Origin: Phycisphaerales bacterium
GTDB taxonomy: Bacteria > Planctomycetota > Phycisphaerae > Sedimentisphaerales > Anaerohalosphaeraceae
NCBI GenBank assembly: GCA_011053245.1
Contig: DRGS01000103.1
Span: 1-27,891 of the forward strand
DNA length: 27,891 nt
Direction: 5' to 3'
Positions 22,110 to 27,891 of this stretch are shown here, one piece after another. The notes under the pieces are model-generated. The model made no database searches, was not told the DNA's origin, and saw only the letters and a program-made list of their open reading frames with translations. How positions within the stretch are numbered: the stretch's first letter is position 1; each line of letters begins with the position of its first letter. Made by a program: the position numbers and the translations under genes.

Positions 22110-23990
22110 ATGACAAATGCTCCTGCAAAAATTACTGTATGCCTCTGTGTAAGTTTCGCTGCGGTAATGACTGCAAATGTTTTCGCTACGGAAAAATATC
22201 TCTCCCCTTCGGCATTAGCGATAGACACAAACGCATCAAAGATATATATCGCTGAAACCACCGCCCGGCAGATCGCCGTTTTTGACATCGCAACTGCAAA
22301 GGTTCAAAAGCATATACCATTGCCCGCCGAACCTACCGGCCTTGTGCTTTCGCGTGACCGCGAGAAATTGTATGTGACCACAGGTTTGGATTTCGGTTCC
22401 GTACAGGTTGTCGACATTGGCAGGGGCAAGGTCGTCGCCAAACTTCCGGCAGGTTATGCGCCCCTCGCTCCGGTTCTTAGCGCCGGCGGCAAAAAACTGT
22501 ATATTTGCAACCAATTCAACAACAACGTAACAGTCATCGATCTTGCTTCCAAAAAACAGGTTGCGGCAATACCCGTTAATCGACAGCCGGTTGCAGCGGC
22601 GCTGACACCTGACGGCAAAAAACTCTTCGTAGCTAATCTTCTTCCGTCAGGCCGTGCCGACGGCGATTACAACGCAGCCGTAATTTCAATTATTGACGCC
22701 AAAAACGATAAGCATATTACCGATGTCGAACTTCCAAACGGTTCTATTGACATCAGAGGCATCTGTATCTCGCCGGATGGAAAATACGCTTATGCAACCT
22801 GCATCCTTGCCCGCTACCAATTGCCCACAACCCAGCTTGAGCGAGGATGGATGAATACGAACGCTTTGATCATAATCGATGCAAGGTCCAATGAGTTCGT
22901 AAACACGGTTCTCCTTGACGACGTCGATCTGGGGGCTGCGAATCCATGGGCGATCGTCTGCACAGCCTGCCCCGACGAAACGGGCCGCAGCTTCATCTTT
23001 ATAACTCATGCCGGCACCCACGAACTAAGCATTATCGACCAGACAGCGATGCACAAAAAACTTGACGACATAGCCGCAGGTAAGAAGGTCTCGCATGTAT
23101 CAAGTTCGCCGGAGGATGTCCCTAACGACCTGTCGTTTCTAACGGGTATCCGAAAACGAATTAAGCTCGAAGGTAACGGGCCGCGTGCTTTGGCCATTGC
23201 CGGGCAAAAAGCATATATCGCGGAGTATTTCAGCGGCTCTCTTGGAGTTGTGAACATTTGCCCGGAAGATACTCGCACCGATGTAATATCTATCGCACTC
23301 GGAAATGAACCTGAGATGACCCCGCAGCGAAAGGGCGAAATGTTCTTTAACGATGCCACATTATGCTTTCAGAAGTGGCAAAGCTGTGCGACATGTCATC
23401 CGGACGATGTGCGGCCCGACGCGATCAACTGGGACCTGCTCAATGACGGGATAGGCAATCCAAAGCAAACGAAAAATCTTGTGCTGTCTCACAAAACCGC
23501 GCCAGCTATGATAACCGGGATACGCCCGGACGCTGAAACCGCTGTCCGTGCGGGCCTGAGGTTTATCCAGTTTGCCGTTCGCCCGGAAGAAGATGCCGCC
23601 GCCATCGACGAGTACTTAAAATCACTGGAACCTGCTCCGAGTCCAAAGCTTGTCAAAAGGTTTTTTGGAAAACGCGCACTGAGCAGATCAGCCAAAAAAG
23701 GCAGTAAACTTTTTACTAAAGCCGGTTGCGGCGATTGTCACAGCGGAAGTTTATACACTGATCTGAAAACACACGATGTAGGTACCGGCATAGGTTCCGA
23801 TCAGGGAACTGCATTTGACACACCGACGCTGATCGAAATATGGAGAACCGCACCCTATCTTTATGACGGAAGGGCAGCGACCATTAAAAATGTGATGACG
23901 GAATTCAATGCTAATGGCAGACACGGCAGCGTTTCCAACCTCACGGAAAAGCAGCTAAACGATCTCGCAGAGTTTGTCCTGTCACTTTAA
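22110..23990 (+). CDS. Secreted YVTN beta-propeller fused to a di-heme cytochrome c
   Basis: 626 residues with an N-terminal Sec signal (MTNAPAKITVCLCVSFAAVMTANVFA). Residues about 30-405 are a beta-propeller of YVTN/lactonase type: PTGLVLSRDREKLYVTTG, KKLYICNQFNNNVTVIDL, PVAAALTPDGKKLFVANLL and PDGKYAYATC. The C-terminal part has two heme-attachment motifs, C426-A-T-C429-H430 and C540-G-D-C543-H544, with TPTLIEIWRTAPYLYDGRA following the second as in MauG/cytochrome c peroxidase-like di-heme proteins. It would act in the periplasm as an electron carrier or oxidase/peroxidase, with the propeller as a scaffold or substrate site. The substrate is unknown. The ribosome binding site is weak. It converges on the ThuA-HEAT gene with only 7 bases between the stops. 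Confidence 0.85.
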   Translation: MTNAPAKITVCLCVSFAAVMTANVFATEKYLSPSALAIDTNASKIYIAETTARQIAVFDIATAKVQKHIPLPAEPTGLVLSRDREKLYVTTGLDFGSVQVVDIGRGKVVAKLPAGYAPLAPVLSAGGKKLYICNQFNNNVTVIDLASKKQVAAIPVNRQPVAAALTPDGKKLFVANLLPSGRADGDYNAAVISIIDAKNDKHITDVELPNGSIDIRGICISPDGKYAYATCILARYQLPTTQLERGWMNTNALIIIDARSNEFVNTVLLDDVDLGAANPWAIVCTACPDETGRSFIFITHAGTHELSIIDQTAMHKKLDDIAAGKKVSHVSSSPEDVPNDLSFLTGIRKRIKLEGNGPRALAIAGQKAYIAEYFSGSLGVVNICPEDTRTDVISIALGNEPEMTPQRKGEMFFNDATLCFQKWQSCATCHPDDVRPDAINWDLLNDGIGNPKQTKNLVLSHKTAPAMITGIRPDAETAVRAGLRFIQFAVRPEEDAAAIDEYLKSLEPAPSPKLVKRFFGKRALSRSAKKGSKLFTKAGCGDCHSGSLYTDLKTHDVGTGIGSDQGTAFDTPTLIEIWRTAPYLYDGRAATIKNVMTEFNANGRHGSVSNLTEKQLNDLAEFVLSL

Positions 23991-23997
23991 TGTTTCG

Positions 23998-26913
23998 TCA
24001 ATTAGAAGCCATCGCCTTGGTGATCTTCGATACCGCTCCCTTGGCTTCCTGTCGAACAGACTCATCTTTCAGGTACGCCCGGGCCATCTCCAGTGCCCAA
24101 GCCGACCCCTGACCCGAAAGCGACGACAGCAGCATCTTCTTTTCGCCTGCTTCCGTCGAAAGAACCTTTGCCTTTTGATACATTTCAATGGTTTGCTTTT
24201 CATCCCGTTCCGATGGCAGTGAAAGCTGCTTTATAAACCCTCGCAGCGCAAGAACTCGATGAACCTTATTGTCACTGGTTTCAGCGATCTTCACCAGGTC
24301 TCCCAGGGCGTCGGGTTTGGGCCAGTCGGAAAGTGCGCGTATCACAGCCGCCTGAACATCACTATCCTTGTTGTCAAGGGACCTGCGAATTAAACCAAGC
24401 CCACCGTCATTACCGATCTCGCCAAGAACACGGATCAGCGAGATCTTCGCGTTCTTCTCGCTTGTCAGTTGAAATACCATTATCAGCGGCATTATCTGCT
24501 GATTCTTGTTAGCGGCCCTGCTCGCAACCGCTATAACGGCTTTTTCCGCCTCGGTTCGTTCCGAACCGCTCTCTGCGTCAACTAATAATTGAACCAGTGC
24601 AGGCAAAGTATTAAAAGAGCCGACCGCCTTCAAAGCCCTGTAGGATTCTTTCTTTACAGATGACTGGCCTTCTCTCGCGCCCTTGACAAGGACAGCATTG
24701 ACTTCCTTACCAGACATCCCGCGCTGAGCAACAGCCTTTATAAGTTCCACCGAAACATCGGGCCCAGCTTCGGCGATAAGACGAAGTATTTCGACGTCAA
24801 TATCATCACCGCGCAATGAGTACAAACTTTGACGGGCTGTGTCACGGACTTTGCCCTTGCTCCGGGCAGCTTCGGCAGCAAGTGTATTAACAGAACCCTT
24901 GTCGCCAAGAACAGCCAAAACATCAAGAGCGGCGGATTTAACATTTTTATTCTCGCTTTTCAAAGCTTCTGTTGCAATACCCAACACCCTTTTGTCTTTG
25001 CTCCAGGCAAGGGCAGTGATTACTTGAACCTTGGTTTCATCGTTTGCCGACTCAAATAACTCTGCCAGAATAGTTGTCACCCTCGGATATTCGAGTTCGG
25101 CGCCGGTCACTATGGCAGCGATGCGAACCAGGCTGTCTTGATCTGAAACCGCCCGCTCAACGTACTTGTAGGCATCCTTACCCGATGAAATTATGGCTCC
25201 CTTTGCGGCGGCTGCGCGGATCGCGGAGGGATTGGTTGCGGCAAACATCTCCTCATAGATCGCCAGTGCCTTTGCATCCTGACCTTCGGCAAGCAAACTG
25301 TCACCGCATTTCAAGTAAGAGTCCATAGCAAGAGTTTTCATATCGCCCTCAAGTTTCCCCAGCCCATCCTTCAAAGCCTTAGCGGCCGTTCTATTGGCAA
25401 TATTCCCCAAAGCCGCAATAGCCGCTTTGGCCGTAGAGTCATCCGCATCGTACATCAGCTTAGCCAGTTGTTCGACCGACTGTCGATCCTGCAAATTACC
25501 AAGAGAATTTATAATGCCGATCTTTTCTTCGCCTTTCGCTTCATTCAGAGCATCACGCAAAGCAATCGCCGCTTTCGGTTTGGCTATGCGTTCCAGTGCA
25601 TAGCGGGCCATATCCGACGTGTCCTCATTCGCAAGCATCCCAGCCAAAGTCGCCACTGACCTGTTTGTTCCAATGATACTCAACTGCCGGCATACGAATT
25701 CTTTACTCGCCAAAGTCGCATCGGACCAGAGAAGATCCGTCATAACTTTTTCCATCTCAGCCGTTGTTTCCCTCTCCCCGATAAGATCACTTACTTTGAT
25801 AAGCTCCTTGCGGCTTTGACCGTATTCAAATTTCGAGATAGCCTTAACCGCCACCTCAAAATCATCCGCCACGGAAGAAGCAACTCCAGCCCCAGATGTC
25901 ACTGCCGTATCAACCTCAAGATCACCCATCGCAAACTGGATACCCGCCAGATAATGTTCCAGCACAGGCTTATTCCAGGTGATATGAGTATTATGACCCA
26001 AAGAGCAATAAAAAAGCCGCCCCTTCCCAACCAACTTAACCCAGCTAATGCCCGTATCCATATCCTCGGGCGTAACACCCTTAGCGTTTTTCGTTGTTGC
26101 ATCGGACATATCAAGACTCATCAGAACCCGCTGATTAGCCCTCGAATACTGTGGACCCGCCGTGCGATATATCTCGTCATTGATCTTAAAACCTTTGCCC
26201 CCAAACGCCTTCAGCAACGGATGCCCCGGATCGTCAAGCTTAACCGACCACGTCCCCTTGGCTCTCCACGGATGCCCCGTAAACACACCGCCCATCATCA
26301 TATTACCTTCCGGCCACTTATCAAAATTGTCCGTAGCCGCATGGATCCCGACTATGCCTTTGCCGCCCTTTATAAAATTCATGATCGCTTTTTGCTGGGC
26401 CGGGTTAGGGTTCAGTTTGGTCGTATTATTAAAACAGATCGCATCGAATCGCCTCAGTTTTTTCGCGGTAAAAATGCTCATGTTATTGCTGTAGACGACC
26501 TTGAAAGCACCGGTCTTTTTACCCATGATCCTCAGCGATTCCGACCAGTACGGAATACTGCCGTGCTTCCAACCATTGCATAGACTAAATACCAGCATCT
26601 TGCGCGCCTGCTTAGGTTTGACAACTGCCTTTTCAGGCATCGCCGCCGCCATCTTCGCCAGATCGGCATCGCTTACCGGTGACTTTGGTTTCGCAGGTTT
26701 TGGTTTCGTTGTTTTCTTGACCGTTACCGGCGGCACTTCTTTTTTAACCTCAACAACCGCATTGTCACTAACCGCTGGCGTTTCCACTTTGGGCGTTACC
26801 TTTGCCGGTGTTACCGTGGTGATCTTGCTTTCACTTTCAACACACCCGCTGATCATCTGAAACATAAAGCTGACAACAAACAACAAAACTATTTTCTTCA
26901 AAAAACTATTCAT
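23998..26913 (-). CDS. Lipoprotein with ThuA-like domain and long HEAT-repeat array
   Basis: 971 residues. The lipoprotein signal ends in the lipobox ISGC (C24). A low-complexity linker rich in K, P, T and V (about 28-104) is followed by a ThuA-like domain (about 105-335): MLVFSLCNGWKHGSI, FDAICFNNTTKLNP, GGKGIVGIHAATDNFDKWPE, GGVFTGHPW and a closing YCSLGHNTHIT. ThuA domains have a glutamine-amidotransferase-like fold and occur in sugar-utilisation loci; many lack a proven activity. Residues about 345-965 are HEAT-type helical repeats (for example AKLMYDADDSTAKAAIAALGNI, and GLIRRSLDNKDSDVQAAVIRALSDW). The start is ATG 26913, with AGGA 7 bases upstream; a TTG one codon earlier is too close. 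It follows the Gfo/Idh/MocA gene by 39 bases on the same strand and is probably co-transcribed. The architecture is typical of planctomycetes. Confidence 0.85.
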   Translation of the reverse strand: MNSFLKKIVLLFVVSFMFQMISGCVESESKITTVTPAKVTPKVETPAVSDNAVVEVKKEVPPVTVKKTTKPKPAKPKSPVSDADLAKMAAAMPEKAVVKPKQARKMLVFSLCNGWKHGSIPYWSESLRIMGKKTGAFKVVYSNNMSIFTAKKLRRFDAICFNNTTKLNPNPAQQKAIMNFIKGGKGIVGIHAATDNFDKWPEGNMMMGGVFTGHPWRAKGTWSVKLDDPGHPLLKAFGGKGFKINDEIYRTAGPQYSRANQRVLMSLDMSDATTKNAKGVTPEDMDTGISWVKLVGKGRLFYCSLGHNTHITWNKPVLEHYLAGIQFAMGDLEVDTAVTSGAGVASSVADDFEVAVKAISKFEYGQSRKELIKVSDLIGERETTAEMEKVMTDLLWSDATLASKEFVCRQLSIIGTNRSVATLAGMLANEDTSDMARYALERIAKPKAAIALRDALNEAKGEEKIGIINSLGNLQDRQSVEQLAKLMYDADDSTAKAAIAALGNIANRTAAKALKDGLGKLEGDMKTLAMDSYLKCGDSLLAEGQDAKALAIYEEMFAATNPSAIRAAAAKGAIISSGKDAYKYVERAVSDQDSLVRIAAIVTGAELEYPRVTTILAELFESANDETKVQVITALAWSKDKRVLGIATEALKSENKNVKSAALDVLAVLGDKGSVNTLAAEAARSKGKVRDTARQSLYSLRGDDIDVEILRLIAEAGPDVSVELIKAVAQRGMSGKEVNAVLVKGAREGQSSVKKESYRALKAVGSFNTLPALVQLLVDAESGSERTEAEKAVIAVASRAANKNQQIMPLIMVFQLTSEKNAKISLIRVLGEIGNDGGLGLIRRSLDNKDSDVQAAVIRALSDWPKPDALGDLVKIAETSDNKVHRVLALRGFIKQLSLPSERDEKQTIEMYQKAKVLSTEAGEKKMLLSSLSGQGSAWALEMARAYLKDESVRQEAKGAVSKITKAMASN

Positions 26914-26952
26914 CAATCTTTCCTTTATCTAATAACTAAAAACTAAAGACTA

Positions 26953-27891
26953 TTACAAGTGCCATGGCGAACGCATCGGTCTGGAGAGGTAACGATTAGC
27001 GATCTCGTCATTGGTAAACACTTCTTTTTCGGGATCCCACTTCAGGTCCTTACCCCTTAGCATAGCGATCTCGCCCAGCAGTCCGACACTTATCGAACGA
27101 TGTGCGGTCTCAACCGGAGTAATGGTTTCCTTACGGCTCTTAACGCAATCGATAAAATTCTGCAAATGGTCACGGCTCTTATAAAGTCTCGCATCTCCGG
27201 GTCCGACAACCTCTTTCAATATCGCATCCGAACTTGCTTTAAGTCCGCGGCGGTTTACGTATATCCACTTGCCGTCCTCACCATACCAGCAGGTTCCTCG
27301 GCCACGCGGCAGTTGAGCTTGATTGGCTACCAGTATCTCAACACCGTTAGCGTATTTGCATCTGAATTTGTACGCCGTAGGAACGTCATACGTACCCTCG
27401 GTTGGATACTCGCCCTTTGCGTCTGTGATCTCAACAGGCCCGGTCTTATCGAACCCGAGTCCCCAGTGAGCGATATCGATATGATGACCCGCCCAGTCCG
27501 TAAGCTGGCCGCCCGAGTAATCCATAACCCATCGCCAGTTCCAGTGCACCGATCCGCCTTTACCTTGAAGATCGACATGCTCCCTCCACGGAGCAGGCCC
27601 AAGCCACATATCATAATCAAGACTCGCCGGGACCTCCGTAACGGGAAGAACCTCACTGCTCCTGCCGTTCGGCAGCCCAACCTCGACATATTTTACTTTC
27701 CCGATCTTGCCGCTATAAACCAATTCCGCCGCGCGATGAAAATGAGACCTCGATCTTTGCCAGCTTCCCGTCTGCCATACCCGCCTGTAACGCTCGACCG
27801 CATCGCATATCGCACGCCCGCCCCGGATAGTCCTCGCAAGCGGCTTTTGACCATGTATATCGAGCCCCGCACGCGCACACGCAACAGATAC
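26953..27891 (-). CDS. Gfo/Idh/MocA-family oxidoreductase, C-terminal part (5' end outside window)
   Basis: The frame is open to the window edge and 312 residues are visible; the Rossmann NAD-binding GxGxxG lies outside. From the edge it reads CARAGLDIHGQKPLARTI, corresponding to the family motif (usually EKP) that carries the catalytic lysine. The lysine is kept, but glutamate is replaced by glutamine. It continues with VWQTGSWQRS, AAELVYSGKIGKV, and the C-terminal alpha/beta domain with WVMDYSGGQLTDWAGHHIDIAHWGL, whose histidines and aspartates are common in this family. It ends DHLQNFIDCVKSRKETITPVE and a Trp-His-Leu terminus. Such planctomycete proteins are often exported by Tat and act on sugars; that cannot be checked here. 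It lies upstream of the ThuA-HEAT gene, probably in one operon. Confidence 0.88.
   Translation of the reverse strand, partial: VSVACARAGLDIHGQKPLARTIRGGRAICDAVERYRRVWQTGSWQRSRSHFHRAAELVYSGKIGKVKYVEVGLPNGRSSEVLPVTEVPASLDYDMWLGPAPWREHVDLQGKGGSVHWNWRWVMDYSGGQLTDWAGHHIDIAHWGLGFDKTGPVEITDAKGEYPTEGTYDVPTAYKFRCKYANGVEILVANQAQLPRGRGTCWYGEDGKWIYVNRRGLKASSDAILKEVVGPGDARLYKSRDHLQNFIDCVKSRKETITPVETAHRSISVGLLGEIAMLRGKDLKWDPEKEVFTNDEIANRYLSRPMRSPWHL

Overview
The window (27,891 bases) looks like an ordinary chromosomal segment of a planctomycete, most likely of the class Phycisphaerae. This is an inference from gene content and protein style. Supporting features are a ThuA-plus-HEAT-repeat lipoprotein beside a Gfo/Idh/MocA oxidoreductase, a YVTN beta-propeller/di-heme cytochrome fusion, a HAF-repeat secreted protein, a four-gene GldG/DUF4340 ABC-2 island, a three-domain NifU outside any nitrogenase locus, and a peptidoglycan gene (murD). 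Genes are tightly packed, most with GGAG-type ribosome binding sites. No intergenic gap exceeds 300 bases. I see no insertion sequence, prophage, CRISPR array or rRNA.

Layout. (1) 1-5042, plus strand: the end of an Rrf2-family regulator, then cysK, cysE, nadA, nifU and nifS. This looks like one operon linking cysteine synthesis, cysteine desulfuration, Fe-S scaffolding and an Fe-S client enzyme under a probable Fe-S or cysteine sensor. (2) 5085-9585, minus strand: an ABC exporter-like operon read ATPase, permease, GldG-like protein, DUF4340 protein, with its own promoter. (3) 9672-12953, minus strand: tilS, a TPR/BamD-like lipoprotein and ispD. Each of the first two has a recognisable promoter, and a terminator sits between the lipoprotein gene and tilS. 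(4) 13241-14845, plus strand: an A/T-rich secreted HAF-repeat protein. (5) 14946-17961, minus strand: pyrF, murD and a PilZ-like protein. (6) 18098-18778, plus strand: a membrane-anchored protein of unknown function, followed by an intergenic region with two hairpins. (7) 19026-22022, plus strand: a PPC/DUF296 protein, proA, proB and then tRNA-Leu(CAA) with a strong promoter. (8) 22110-23990, plus strand: the propeller-cytochrome. (9) 23998-27891, minus strand: the ThuA-HEAT lipoprotein and a Gfo/Idh/MocA oxidoreductase cut by the window end.

How the genes work together. CysE and CysK make cysteine; NifS strips its sulfur onto NifU; NadA needs a [4Fe-4S] cluster to make quinolinate for NAD. 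ProB and ProA are the first two steps of proline synthesis. PyrF (UMP), MurD (peptidoglycan), IspD (isoprenoids) and TilS (tRNA-Ile decoding) are core functions. The terminal block looks like extracytoplasmic sugar or redox metabolism typical of planctomycetes, with substrates unknown.

The most unusual items are the compact Rrf2-cysKE-nadA-nifUS arrangement, a hairpin near 18.8 kb oriented as a minus-strand terminator whose loop carries an anti-Shine-Dalgarno-like sequence (the same 10-mer recurs in the gap before the PilZ-like gene), and a tilS promoter whose transcript would begin inside the upstream gene's terminator hairpin. None amounts to a demonstrated new system.
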